64,000 nt of DNA from Proteles cristata cristata (taxonomy: Eukaryota; Chordata; Mammalia; Carnivora; Hyaenidae). Below, one piece after another: positions 11,720 to 22,690 of this stretch (within the stretch, counting starts at the first letter, position 1; the number at the start of each line of letters is the position of its first letter). Made by a program: the position numbers and the translations under genes. The stretch is taken from NCBI GenBank assembly GCA_017311185.1, contig JAESUZ010004136.1, forward strand, positions 1,550,001 to 1,614,000. Direction: 5' to 3'. The notes below the pieces were generated by a model that worked only from the letters and a program-made list of their open reading frames with translations, was not told the DNA's origin and did no database searches.

Positions 11720-12060
11720 CTGCTAGAAACTGTCACGATGCCTCACGCATATGGCAACGCCACCACTTGTGAAGTGTCGTCGGGGCTCTTGGAGAACTTC
11801 TGGGGAAATGCCCCGGCTATTACTGCTTCTCCCCGGCACATCACTGCCCTGCCACACCGTGTCACGCTGTCGTGGGTGCGCCACCCCAGCCGCTCTTCCA
11901 TCCCTCCTGCTCACGGCTGCCCTGCTTCAGACACAGCAGCTTCTCGTCCTGCACCGTCAGCTGGGCCAGTGGCCAGCCTCGCACAACAGTGGGTCGGTGA
12001 GGATTGTGTTCCTGCTTACGGGACACGTGCAAAGCGAGAAACCTCATTACTGTGACAGTC
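11720..12060. other. Local CpG-bearing unique segment
   Basis: More than a dozen CpG dinucleotides in about 340 bp, unusual within this intron and not due to a SINE. Frames of about 100 codons are open on both strands but look compositional. Function unknown. Confidence 0.4.
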
Positions 12061-12166
12061 TTGTCATTTAATGTCAACTAGGGCAGAGAGGCCATGTATC
12101 TATTTTTAAGATTTCTAAGGTTTACATCTGCAAAAGGATTCTCATTCTCAAAATGGTTCTGCTTTG

Positions 12167-12386
12167 GGTGCATGGGGGGGCTCAGTCGATGGAGCGCCGG
12201 AACTCTTGGTATCCACTCAGGTCATGACCTCGTTCATGGGTTCGAACCCTGCAGTGGGCTCTGTGCTAAAGGTGTGGAGCCTGCTTGAGATTCTCTCCCT
12301 CCCTTTCTCTCTGCCTCTCCCCCATGTGCACACACGTTCTCACTCTCTCAAAATAAGTAATAAACTTCAAAAAAAGAACTCTTTAA
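12167..12386 (+). mobile_element. Felid SINE (long form, diverged)
   Basis: Duplication aatggttctgctttg at about 12151 and 12390 brackets a full-length copy. Confidence 0.9.
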
Positions 12387-13121
12387 AAGAATGGTTCTGC
12401 TTTGAGTGTTTAAAATTACGGAATGAAATTATAATGTATAATTACAAGGGCTGTCCACTCCAGGTGCACAAGCTGGTAACAGAGCAATATTCACTTATTA
12501 ACTGCGTTCTTGGTCATTCAGTACCAAGAGAATAACTCGGGATACTTACTTGTATTTTTGTGAGCGTAAGTAAATTCACTGGTGTGGCACCCCTTTCATT
12601 CTTGAGTGAGGGGGAGCGGAGGGGAGGGGACGTATAGCTGGTGTCTCCAGAATGCTGCCCGGACCCAATGCAGCCTGTGGGAGTGTGCCCTGGTTGTGAA
12701 TGTTTACCCATATCGTCTACCACTGTGGAAAAAAGACTTTGAAACATGCTGACCCAGCACATACTCGGATAATTTCAGGAACAGGAAACTCATTATTCCC
12801 AAAGGCAGCTGACTGCATCCTTAAACAACTTGAACTTCTAGATAGTTGTTCTTATCTGCTAGAGGAAATCTAATCTCCCAATGGCTTGCACATAGGACAT
12901 CTGACTTGAATCTTACAACTGGATTAAGGGAGAGAACTGTGAAGCCCTGGGTTTCTTTTAGTGACTTGAAAAGCAATGTTGGGAGGTGTCAAAAAGACTA
13001 GTTTCTCCCTGTCAGTCCTTCTATATGAAGGAGTCCCTTCTATATTTATTTTTCTTATATTTATTTATGTTATGTCCCTTCTATATTAAGGAGTTAATTA
13101 ATAATTGAAGAAAGGAAGCTC
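12387..13121. other. Unassigned intronic sequence
   Basis: Contains a local (TTTAT/CTTCTATAT) repetition around 13015-13095; otherwise nothing recognised. Confidence 0.4.
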
Positions 13122-13178
13122 TTCTATTTTTTTTCCTTGAGAGAGGGGGAGCAGTGAGCAGTGGCAAAGAGAGAAAAT
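13122..13178 (-). mobile_element. Outer SINE, 3' part (minus strand)
   Basis: 'ttttccttgagagagggggagcagtgagcag' remnant, interrupted by the next minus-strand copy. Confidence 0.65.
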
Positions 13179-13361
13179 GTTTATTTTGAGAGAGAGAGAG
13201 AGTGCCTATGAATAGGGGAGGGGCAGAGAGAGGAGGACAGAGGATCCAAAGTGGACTCTGTACTGACAGCAGCGAGCCTGATGTGGGGCTTGAACTCACG
13301 AACCGTGAGATGATCTGAGCCGAGTCAGACACTCAACTGCCTGAGCCATCCAGACGCCCTA
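13179..13361 (-). mobile_element. SINE nested in minus-strand outer SINE
   Basis: Runs from the gagagaga tract to 'gagccatccagacgccct'. Confidence 0.85.
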
Positions 13362-13498
13362 GGAGAAAGAGACTCTTGACCAGGCCCCACACCCAGCACA
13401 GAGCCCAAGTGGGGACTCGATCTCATGACTGTGAGATCATGCCTTGAGCCAAAATCAAGAATCAGACACTTAACCGAATGGGCCACCAAGGTCCCCCC
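13362..13498 (-). mobile_element. Outer SINE, 5' part (minus strand)
   Basis: 'gatctcatgactgtgagatcatg' and 'gccaccaaggtcccccc' complete the head of the copy begun at 13122. Confidence 0.75.
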
Positions 13499-14729
13499 CT
13501 TCTTTCTGGTTTAATCCATGAATAAAAGAGAGTATGACAACGAGTAGATTAGTAATGTTTCAATTTTAAATTTTAAAATAAATACAGTTCATATTTTATG
13601 AGAGATGAATGAAGGGTCCAAGGAAATGAAAATAATTAGAACCATGGAAAAGACAAGATTTCCTGAATACATTATAAAAAGCAGCATGAATGGAAAAGTT
13701 TGAAATTAACACAAAATAGCCGAAATACACTATCAGTAGAGAACAGCACTCTATACAGACTTAACATGAAGGATCTAATCAGCCTGCACAGTCTCCGACA
13801 CCAGCCACAGCGCTATGAGTGGCCTTACAGAATTCCGTATTTTCCCAGTAGTACTGGCGGCACCTGGCGGGGAAGCCGCCGGTCTCTAAAAGCATGAAAT
13901 GTTTTCCTCACCAAAGCTGAAGCTCTCCTGGTCCCACGAAGTTCCTTACATATAGGCACATCTAGACCCCAGAGCAGAAGATCTGGGCTTAGCCCACATT
14001 TTGAAATAATCGACTGTGACAAAGAATTAGATTCACAAACGGAATCCTTTAGAGATTCATTTGCCCATTTGGAACCTGAAAGACACCAGCCCATCATTCT
14101 ATTCTTTTGGGGGCACACATTTCTTCTAAGGGGGTTCACAAAACTGGGCTTGCTGGAACCTTTGGACAAGCACCCCCAGCAAGTCTCCTTTCCCATATTC
14201 GGACCTGACTCCTGTGCATTCGGTTAACAAAAGCTCCTGCCTCTAAAAATGCGAAAGCACTGCTTGGCAACCTTGCTAATTCCTTGCATGGAACAGAGAC
14301 ACATATTTCTCTGCAAAACACAAGGAATGTAGGGCTTCCGTTTGGAGATGTAAACAAAGCATCAAAGTGCTACCTTGGAACAACAGAACAAACTAGAGAA
14401 GCACAACCCCCTGAAAACGGACTTTGCCGTCACCACACTCTGCCGTGTCCTCACTGGCTGCCGCGAGCCTTTCTTGAGCCACACAGTCGCATCAGAGAAG
14501 ACAGCTCACTCTACGGACATCACTGAGTTAGGCCAGGACTGGCTTTGAATCACTCGATTCAAATACGTGAGCCCTGAAGAAAGAAAAAAAAAAACTATGC
14601 CTCACAATTGCTTATCCCAGGAAGGTATTTTATTCAATTAAGTATCTCTTGTAACTTGCATTCGTCTTGACCTTATTAGCATTAGATCAACAGCCGCCAC
14701 AGAAACATAGCGATAATAAGATATAGAGG
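13499..14729. other. Unassigned intronic sequence
   Basis: 1.2 kb free of recognisable young repeats. Frames of 60-123 codons occur on both strands without domain resemblance. One of the longest apparently single-copy stretches of the intron. Confidence 0.45.
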
Positions 14730-14990
14730 TTAATGGCGACAGGCATGGTTCCAGGGGTTTGTATGTAGATGAACTCATTTAATCCTCAAAACTAGCCTCC
14801 TGGAATAGAGCGACAACCCTGCCAGGTGGGGACGGGTACTCCCCACCTCGTACAAAAGAGGAAATCAAGGCACAGACAGGTTAACCTAAGGTCACAGGGC
14901 TAGCAAGTGGTGGGGCCCAGTCAGTCTTGCCACTAAGTCTGAGCCCAGGCAGGACGCCGGATCGCCTGGCCCAACGCTGCAATACATCAG
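14730..14990 (-). repeat. MIR element
   Basis: Reverse-complement MIR signature: 'caaggcacagacaggttaacc', 'aaggtcacagggctagcaagtgg' and a downstream 'gagccca' segment. Confidence 0.78.
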
Positions 14991-15039
14991 GTCGCACTTA
15001 AATCACGGGGGCTCCCCAAAATGGAAATCTTTAAGATTA

Positions 15040-15135
15040 TTTACTATCTGTTTTTAAGTTTTATGTGTTTAAGTAATTTCTCCACCCACCGTGGGCCTCG
15101 AACTTACAACCCTGAGATCAAGAGTTGCATGTTCT
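15040..15135 (-). mobile_element. Short-form SINE, first part (host of nested copy)
   Basis: Minus-strand short-type SINE split at 15135; the head resumes at 15350. Confidence 0.8.
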
Positions 15136-15349
15136 GGGGCACCTGGGTGGCTCAGTTGGTTAAGCGTCTGACTTCGGCTCAGGTCATGATCTCACGGTTT
15201 GTGGGTTCGAGCCCCGCGTCGGGCTCTGTGCTGACAGCCAGCCTGGAGCCTGTTTCGGATTCTGTGTCTCCCTCTCTCTCTGACCCTCCCCCACTCACTC
15301 TCTGTCTCTGTCTCAAAAATAAACAAACATTAAAAAAAATTTTTTTTTA
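15136..15349 (+). mobile_element. Felid SINE inserted into a minus-strand SINE
   Basis: Near-consensus, full length. Duplication agagttgcatgttct / agagtagcatgttct on either side. Confidence 0.93.
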
Positions 15350-15387
15350 AAGAGTAGCATGTTCTGACTGAGCCAGCCAGGTGCCCC
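15350..15387 (-). mobile_element. Short-form SINE, head part
   Basis: 'gactgagccagccaggtgcccc' completes the host SINE. Confidence 0.8.
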
Positions 15388-15589
15388 AAAATTATTTACT
15401 ATCTTAATGTGTTTTCCATCAATTGAATATTTTAAATAAAATTTTGAAAGATTTTTCTTTCTCCCTGTATAGAAAACAGTAATACAAAATGGAATTCCTT
15501 TCTCTTTCAAGAGAACTTTTCTTCAAAGAGCACAACTGTGGATAAAGGGGAGAAAACCTAACATTCACCGAATGTGCCACGGCTACTAA

Positions 15590-15790
15590 TACATACTTCC
15601 AGGTGCTTTTATCTTCCTTATCTTATCCTTGCACCAACATGGCAAGAAATACCAAACCCATTTTACAGATGACGAGACTGAGCTTGAAGGGATGAATAAC
15701 TTGTCCAAGGCAAATGGAGGGTTCGAATCCGAAACAGCTCCAGTCCAATGCCAACCAAACACATTAACAGAGGCATTCGATGCGAAGACA
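15590..15790 (-). repeat. MIR element
   Basis: 'ccattttacagatgacgaga', 'cttgtccaaggcaaatgg' and 'gttcgaatcc' lie in the order of a reversed MIR. Confidence 0.8.
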
Positions 15791-15986
15791 AGAGTGGTAG
15801 GGTCTACACTGGCTGTGGGGCCCTGGGGCAAACATTCCTACCAGCCCCCTGGTCCGGGTACTTGGGCCACACTATGCATCCTCATCCTCAAGCAAACGTT
15901 ACTTCATGTGGTCCCCAAGTGCCTGAGAGAGGCAGAAGAGGTGGTGGGATCCCCACTTTACAAATAAGAAAATGAAGGGCACCCAG
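15791..15986. other. Unassigned intronic sequence
   Basis: Nothing recognised. Confidence 0.35.
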
Positions 15987-16208
15987 GGGCGCCTGGGTGG
16001 CTTAGTCGGTTAAGCGTCTGACTTTCGCTCAGGTCATGATCTCGCTGTTCGTGGGTTCGGGCCCTGCGTCGGGCTCTGTGCTGACTGACAGATCAGAGCC
16101 TGGAGCCTGTTTCAGTCTGTGACTCCCTCTCTCTCTGACCCTCCCCTGCTCATGCTGTCTCTCTCTCTCTCTCCTAAAAATAAATAAAACATTTAAAAAA
16201 AAAAAAGA
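15987..16208 (+). mobile_element. Young-looking felid SINE ('ctttcgctcagg' subtype)
   Basis: Carries the gcttagtcggttaagcgtctgactttcgctcagg head shared by several near-consensus copies. Duplication aagaaaatgaagggcacc at about 15968 and 16216. Confidence 0.93.
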
Positions 16209-16225
16209 GAGAGAAAAAGAAAATG

Positions 16226-16345
16226 AAGGGCACCTGGCTGGTTTAGTCGGTGGACCCTGTGACTCTTGATCTGGAGGGTGTGGGTGTGAGTCCCACGTTG
16301 GGTGTGGATTATTTCAAAGTAAAATCTTAAAAAACAAAACAAAAT
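16226..16345 (+). mobile_element. Short-form SINE, invaded at its first bases
   Basis: The younger SINE just upstream landed within the first few bases of this copy, so 'gggcacc' appears on both sides. Confidence 0.85.
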
Positions 16346-16682
16346 GAAACATAAGAAATGGAATGGTTTGGGGAAAGCCTGCAGCGAGCCTGGGGGCTCA
16401 AACAACAGTGCTCTGTATCTGGGCCGAAGGGCAGCAACCGTGCGGCAGGCCATGACACTCCATTTTACTCTGGGAGCCTCAGGATGGCGGCGGGGATCAG
16501 CTGAGCCCAGAGCTCCTCCCCAGCCACCTTTCCCTTGTCCGTCATCTTCCCTCCCGAATCTATCTTCCCTCCTGAAAACCTGCGCCATCTCCCAGGGCCT
16601 TTTGGGTAATAAACCTTGAGTGCCTTTCCAGATACCGCCACCTTTTTCTTCACCTCTAGGTATGGAAAGCCCCAGATTTATT
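16346..16682. other. Unassigned intronic sequence
   Basis: Moderately GC-rich single-copy-looking sequence; no family recognised. Confidence 0.4.
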
Positions 16683-16906
16683 CTTTTTTTTTTTTTTTTT
16701 TAGCATTTCTTTATTTTCAAGAAACAGAGAGACAGAGTGCAAGTGGAAGAGGGGCAGAGAGAGGCGGGGAGACACAGAACCCGAAGCAGGCTCTGGGCTC
16801 TGAGCTGTCAGCTAAGAGCCCGATGCGGGGCTCAAACCCATGAACTGTGAGATCATGACCTGAGCTGAAGTCGGACGCTTAACCAACTGAGCCACCCAGG
16901 CGCCCC
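16683..16906 (-). mobile_element. Felid SINE (long form)
   Basis: Starts with about T19, ends 'gagccacccaggcgcccct'. Confidence 0.93.
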
Positions 16907-18067
16907 TGGAAAAATTGATCCTTGAAGTAATCATTCATTCAAGCTTTCTCTTGGTGTAAAGCCAGATTAGGAGAAGGCCATACACCTGGGCTAAGTCATC
17001 CTGAGTCCCCAACCCTGCGTCACATTTTTGCCCATAGCTTTCACCGAATTCCATAAAAAGAGTGGTGCATATCCAAAAATTTGAATCCTCTTTCACTCCA
17101 TTGGGGCCATTCATTTTGTTGCTGAACACCCTCTACAGCAAATTTCCCTCAGACCCAGGGAGTGAAAATGAAACCAGTGTTTGTCCTGGTAAGAGAGGAT
17201 AGTTCAGTCACAGCTTTGTCATGGTTACTAAGAAAGTCAAGTTCAAATGTTGAGGTCCTTAAGCAGGACCCTGCACAATGTTACCATAGATATACAGATT
17301 TCCCTCTCCTTTACAATTTTTTTTTTTTAACTTGCTCAGTGTTTGTTTTATCTACGCTTTCTTTGTTAAGTCTCAAAAACTGTTGGAGAGTGGATAGGTT
17401 ATAAAGACTTCATCTTCGCCACTAAAAAGAGTCAGAGTGATTCTGTCTTGCATCTTGATTCACTTAGAAGGCTACTGCTCAGGAAATGAGACTCTACTTG
17501 GAAGTATTCACATTTCAGTAATATCTAGACAAAGCATGTGTCTCTGATGAAAAGGAAGGAAAAAGAAGAAGAAAGAAGATTTCGAAGCCATATGCTTGGG
17601 AAGCAAAAGAACAGAGCGGACAGATTTGAGAAGGACATTAGTCCTTGGGAAGTCAGTCATCAACAGGTTTCCACTAGTTCGTCGGGGTCGCGGTGCGTCA
17701 TCTCTACTTCCCAGGGAGAAACTGAACAGACACGCCAGTGCTGCCTCGGGAAACGGGATTCTGGTCCTAACTGAAGACTATCTCTTTCTCCATGTCTGTC
17801 TCCTCACAAATAAAATGAAGGAAGTGGGGGGTGGGGATCACAAGTAGCATCTGGTTCTAACCAGATTTTATGATTTTTTTTGAGATGGAACCTAAGAACT
17901 GAAAAGAACCTGATGAAAAGGTGCACATCTGGAGTCACTCCGTCCCATACATACTGCGGGGACTATCTCCTAAGACATGTGTATGGCGGGGAGTAAGGAA
18001 GACAATCTGCTGGCTTTAGGGAGGAACTCTCAGAATGTCTGTTTATGGTTATTTTTATCTTCTTTTC
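16907..18067. other. Unassigned intronic sequence
   Basis: No repeat, exon or RNA gene recognised over 1.1 kb. Confidence 0.42.
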
Positions 18068-18277
18068 TTAAATTTTTTTTAATGTTTATTTCTTTTTGAG
18101 AGATACAGAGTGAGAGCGGGGGAGGGGCAGAGAGAGAGGGAGACAGGGAATCCGAAGCAGGCTCCAGGCTCTGAGCTATCAGCACAGAGCTTGATGTGGG
18201 GCTTGAACTCACAGACTGCGAGATCATAAACTGAGCCGAAGCCTGATGCTTCATCGACTGAGCCACCCAGGCGCTCC
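18068..18277 (-). mobile_element. Felid SINE (long form)
   Basis: Complete, ending 'gagccacccaggcgctcct'. Confidence 0.92.
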
Positions 18278-18417
18278 TGTTTTTTATCTTCGAAGGAAAA
18301 TAAATGCCTGTATATCAACACTGGCACCCTAATTTGGAGTCACATGTAAGGGGATTCCCATCATCTCAGTTTATCCATGGCAGGTTGTCATCTATGTGGT
18401 AGAAAAAAACACAACGA

Positions 18418-18616
18418 GGGCGCCCGGGCGGCTCAGTCCAGTAAGCGTCCAACTCTTGGTTTCAGCTCAGATCATGATCTCACGGTTTGTGGGATGAGCC
18501 TGCATCGGGCTCCGCGCTGACAGTGCTGAGTCTGCTTGGACTCTCTTTCTCCTTCTCTCTCTCTCTGCCACTCCCCTGCCCGTGCTGTCTCAAAATAAAT
18601 AAATAAAACTTAAAAC
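18418..18616 (+). mobile_element. Felid SINE with short internal losses
   Basis: Head gggcgcccgggcggctcag; a few bases are missing around the B box. Confidence 0.9.
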
Positions 18617-19133
18617 ACACACACAAACTGTAAGGAATGAGGTGGGAGTGACCACAAAAATATTCTGTACCATACAGAGGTATTCTAGTTATCTCATGGC
18701 AAAATACATAAAAGAATTGTCTTAAGGATGATTACATATTCTTTTATGTATATACAATCTGTTCTAAATTTACTGACTACTCCATGATATGATACGTGGC
18801 AGGTTATTTTTAACGAACTTTACTGTGTCCCTTCAAGTAAAGATGAGGTTCTCAAAAGTTCAGGAAAATAGCTGCTTTTTGGAAAGAAACTCATAATATG
18901 GAGACAGGAATTCAAAAAGGGGTGCTTCTGTATTGACAGAGAACTTAGAAATAGTTTTCCAATCCATTTTAAAATTTTCAGTGAATATAAAAAGTTTATT
19001 TCAACTCTCTGCCATCCTTATTCATATAAACTGAAATACATTTTTTTGAGAATTTAATGGTATCAGGGAAAAAAGGAAATTTTAACCAAATGTTCTGCAT
19101 AACTGGGTGGATGGTTTGAAAATGAAATCTGCA
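18617..19133. other. Unassigned intronic sequence
   Basis: AT-rich; no family recognised. Confidence 0.4.
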
Positions 19134-19340
19134 GGGCGCCTACATGGTTCAGTGGGTTGTGCATCCGATTTTGGCTCGGATCACGATCTCCTGGTTCGTG
19201 AGTTCAAGCCCCGCATCCAGGTCTGTGCTGACAGCTCAGAACCTGGAGCCTGCTTTGGATTCTCTGTCTCCCTTTTTCTCTGCCCCTCCCCTGCTCACAC
19301 CCTCTCTTTCTCTCTCAAAAATAAACATTAATAAAAAAAA
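19134..19340 (+). mobile_element. Felid SINE (long form)
   Basis: Duplication aaatgaaatctgc / aaatgaaatttgc at 19120 and 19343. Confidence 0.92.
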
Positions 19341-19411
19341 GGGAAATGAAATTTGCTGGTTAATAAGTATAGTCAATAATGAACTTCAACAGTTTGGATC
19401 AATGTATCTTT

Positions 19412-19431
19412 TTAATGTTTTATTTATTTTT

Positions 19432-19462
<31 letters not shown>

Positions 19463-19636
19463 CGAGCATGAACAGGGGAGGGTCAGAACAGAGGGAGATA
19501 CAGAATTCAAAACAGGCTCCAGGCTCTGAGCTAGCTGTCAGCACAGAGCACGACTCGGGGCTCGAACCCACGAGCAGTGAGATCATAACCTGAGCTGAAG
19601 TCAGACACTTAACCGACTGAGCCACCCAGGTGCCCC
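19412..19636 (-). mobile_element. Felid SINE with GA-repeat
   Basis: Duplication ggatcaatgtatcttt at 19397 and 19638. Contains about 26 bases of (GA)n. Confidence 0.93.
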
Positions 19637-19661
19637 AGGATCAATGTATCTTTGTGAGATA

Positions 19662-19697
19662 GTTTTGTTTGTTTGTTTGTTTGTTTGTTTGTTTTAG
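19662..19697. repeat. (GTTT)n tetranucleotide repeat
   Basis: About eight tandem GTTT units, not in a SINE tail. Confidence 0.93.
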
Positions 19698-19780
19698 CTC
19701 TTATGAGTTTTCAAACCAACTAACAAATTAAGTTGAATGTAGAAGCAGACTTTCAAATCACAGAATGGTCACAAAGAACA

Positions 19781-19986
19781 GGGGGCGCCTGGATGGTTCA
19801 GTCGGTTAAGTGCTAGATTCATGATTTCAGCTCAGGTCAAGGTCTCATGGTTTGGGAGACTGAAGCCCCAAGTGGGGCTCTGCACTGAAAGCAGGGAACC
19901 TGGTTGGGATCCTGTCTCCCTCTCCCTCTACCTCCTCCACTCTCTTGAGTCCCCTCTAAACAAACATTAAAAAAAAAAAAAAAAAA
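19781..19986 (+). mobile_element. Felid SINE (long form, diverged)
   Basis: Head gggggcgcctggatggttcag, poly-A tail of about 17 bases. Confidence 0.9.
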
Positions 19987-20024
19987 TGACACATTCAGCG
20001 ATATAGCTTTCATTTAGAAACATA

Positions 20025-20136
20025 TGGGGTGCCTGACTGGCTCAGCTGGGACTGTGTACAACTCTTGATCTCAGAGTCATTAAAGTCCCACATTGGGTGT
20101 AGAGCTTATTTATAAAACTTTTAAAAAGTAATAAAA
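20025..20136 (+). mobile_element. Short-form carnivore SINE
   Basis: Diverged short type ending 'tgtagagcttatttataaaac'. Confidence 0.82.
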
Positions 20137-20138
20137 AT

Positions 20139-20330
20139 TGGGGCAACTGGATGGCTCAGTCAGTTAAGTTCCTGACTGCTGATTTGGGCTCAGGTCATGG
20201 TCTCACCGTTGGTGGCGTGGAACCTGTTTCAGATTCTCTCACTCCCTCTCATTCTGCCCCTTCCCTGCTCACGCTCTCTCTCAAAATAAATATGTACATT
20301 TAAAAAATTAAAATTAAAAAAAAATTAAAA
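20139..20330 (+). mobile_element. Felid SINE with internal deletion
   Basis: About 30 bases of the central region (cgggctctgtgctgac...) are missing between 'ggtggcgtgg' and 'aacctgtttcag'. Confidence 0.85.
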
Positions 20331-20424
20331 CACATAACATTAAAAGCATTCTTAACAAGGGCAAGATTTTACCTGTTAATGTTTACTTTATCTTTAAGGA
20401 ATCTTTAAAGCTTCTTTGTGTTTG

Positions 20425-20609
20425 GGGCACATGGGTGGCTCAGTCGGTCAGGCACCTGACTCTCGGTTTTGGCTCAAGTCACGATCTCAGGGTTCATGGG
20501 TGGTTTGTGGGTTCGAGCACCGCGTCGGGCTCTGTGCTGACGGTGCAGGGCCTGCTTGTACTGCCTTGCTGCCCCTCCCCACTCACGCTGCCTCTCTCAA
20601 AAATATAAA
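20425..20609 (+). mobile_element. Felid SINE with duplicated B-box flank
   Basis: 'gttcatgggtggtttgtgggttcgag' shows a short duplication. Flanking duplication ttctttgtgtt. Confidence 0.88.
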
Positions 20610-20623
20610 TTCTTTGTGTTCTA

Positions 20624-20940
20624 GGGGTACCTGGGTGGCTCAATAAAGCATCCAACATTGGGTCAAGTCAGGGGCTTGAACTCACGAACCATGAGATCAT
20701 GACCCCAACCATGAGATCATGACCCAAACCATGCGATCATGACCCAAACCATGCGATCATGACCCAAACCATGCGATCATGACCCGAGCTGAAGTGGGAC
20801 GCTGAACCCACTGAGCCCCACATCGAACTCAGCACTGACACTGTGGAGCCGGCTTGGGATTTTTTTCTCTCTCCCTTTCTCTCTGCCCCTCTACTGCTGG
20901 AGCTCTCTCACTCTCTCTCAAAATAAATAAACCTTTTTCA
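20624..20940 (+). mobile_element. Rearranged felid SINE with inverted core and minisatellite
   Basis: Plus-strand head (20624-20670) and plus-strand 3' half (20819-20940) flank a segment in minus orientation (20671-20818, 'ggggcttgaactcacgaacc...ctgagccc'). Confidence 0.85.
20687..20785. repeat. 20-bp minisatellite within SINE
   Basis: Almost five tandem units of atgMgatcatgacccaaacc at 20691, 20711, 20731, 20751 and 20771; units differ at 0-2 positions. Confidence 0.95.
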
Positions 20941-21139
20941 AAAAGTTTAAGAAAAAACGTGGATACCTATAAGAAAATCAATGGTAATCACTCAAGTTTT
21001 TATCTCTGCTTTCTCAAGCTCACCAAAAGTAACAACTTTCAGAATTATCAATCACTTAATAATTTCTCCCAATACAATCAATAATGCTTTATAATCCAGG
21101 ACTTCCTGGAATGGCGATGCAAAGAAAAAAAATATCCTG

Positions 21140-21357
21140 GGGCGCCTGGGTGGCTTAGTTGGTTAAGCGTCTGACTTTCGCTTAGGTCATGATCTCGCGG
21201 TTCGTGGGTTCGAGCCCCGCGTCGGGCTCTGTGCTGACTGCCAGCTCAGAGCCTGGAGCCTGTTTCAGAGTCTGTGTCTCCCTCTTTCTCTGACCCTCCC
21301 CTGTTCACGCTGTCTCTCTCTATCCTAGAAATAAAATAAAAAGATATTTAAAAAAAA
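21140..21357 (+). mobile_element. Young-looking felid SINE ('ctttcgcttagg' subtype)
   Basis: Near-consensus, with 'gtgctgactgccagctcag' and 'tcctagaaataaaataaa'. Confidence 0.94.
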
Positions 21358-22123
21358 ATCCTTCATATCAAGCAAATATGTCTATTTCATAAGCAGAAAT
21401 GTACAGGTTATTTCTGCCTATCCAAATTCAATGAGTCAAAGATTTCTTCCCACCCACCATACCTAAGAGCGCATCTTGTTTTCCTAAGTGTAAAATACTG
21501 AATTAAAATTTTTTAATTTTAAAAACTCAATGTTTTAAAAATCAAACTATAAAAAAAATGTAAGTAGAAAGTTAAAAAATCGCCTATAATTCCCACCCCT
21601 CCTCAGAGAGACCTGTAATATTTTAAAACACTGGCTGTGTCCGCACACAAGCATGTGTAACAGTTACAATGTATTTCAGGATACAGATACATTTCAATTA
21701 ATGCCAAACATATCACACTAACGGACATTTCTGTTATTTGCAATTTATTATAAGAAAAGATCTGTGTTTTGGTTTTGTTTTTTAAGGAGACAGAAGAAAA
21801 AGGTGTCTCTTCCACTGGTGGGTCCAACGGCTGTAAGTAAATGCTTCTAGCCTACTCTTTTTCTGGACTATTCCACAGGCTATCAGAACAGACTGTTATT
21901 CTGGTAAATACCCAAGTTGAAATGAATTCTTAAATGGGCTCCTGTTCCGGAGGTTCAGAAATGGGAATAAGTTTGTTCTCAAACAGTATTTGGCCACTCT
22001 GGTTAAGTGGAAAACAATGGATTCCATTCCAAATACTACTCTGTCCTGAAGCTTTTTTGAACTCTTAGAGAAACCTCTCACATAAGGAAACAAAATACTG
22101 TCTTAAATATAAGAACATAAAAG
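21358..22123. other. Unassigned intronic sequence
   Basis: AT-rich; no family recognised. Confidence 0.4.
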
Positions 22124-22343
22124 AGGTGCCTGGGTGGCTCAGTCAGTTAAGACCTTCCGACTTCAGCTCCAGTCGTGATCTCATGGTTCATGAGTTCAAG
22201 CCCCGCATCAGGCTCTGTGCTGACAGCTCAGATTCTGAAGCCTGCTTCAGAGTCTCTGTCTCTGTCTCTCTCTCTCTGTCCCTCCCTGTTTGCACTCTCT
22301 CTCTCTCTCTAAAAAATAAACATTAAAAAAATTTTTTAAATAG
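22124..22343 (+). mobile_element. Felid SINE (long form)
   Basis: Complete, with 2-3 inserted bases in the head (aagaccttccgac). Confidence 0.92.
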
Positions 22344-22496
22344 GTCATAAAAGATTTCTATTCATAATTCTAAAAAGCTCTTATTTTGAAGTTAATGAAA
22401 AATTGCAGTTCATTTATTAATACTGGAAAGACATACTGCCTATGTTCTCACTCAATACACTTTCCAAGACCTATTCAGAATATGACTGTGACTTTT

Positions 22497-22690
22497 AGGG
22501 GTTCCTGGGTGGCTCAGTCAGTTAAGCTTCTGACTCTTGGTTTCAGCTCAGGTCACGATCTCAATTTTTATGGGTTCAAGCCCCACACTGGGCTCTGTGC
22601 TGACAGCGTGAAGCTTGATTGGGATTCTCTCTATTCTCTGTGCCCCCACCCCGCTCAAAATAAATAAACATTTAAAAAAAAAAAAGAAAA
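22497..22690 (+). mobile_element. Felid SINE (long form, diverged)
   Basis: Duplication around 'gtgactttta' at 22486 and 22701. Confidence 0.9.

Noticed and set aside
11738..12071. Two overlapping frames of about 105 codons
   Set aside because: Both frames and the opposite strand are open because of composition; no domain.
20687..20785. CRISPR-like array (20-bp repeats)
   Set aside because: Units are directly tandem without spacers, derived from SINE sequence in a mammalian genome.
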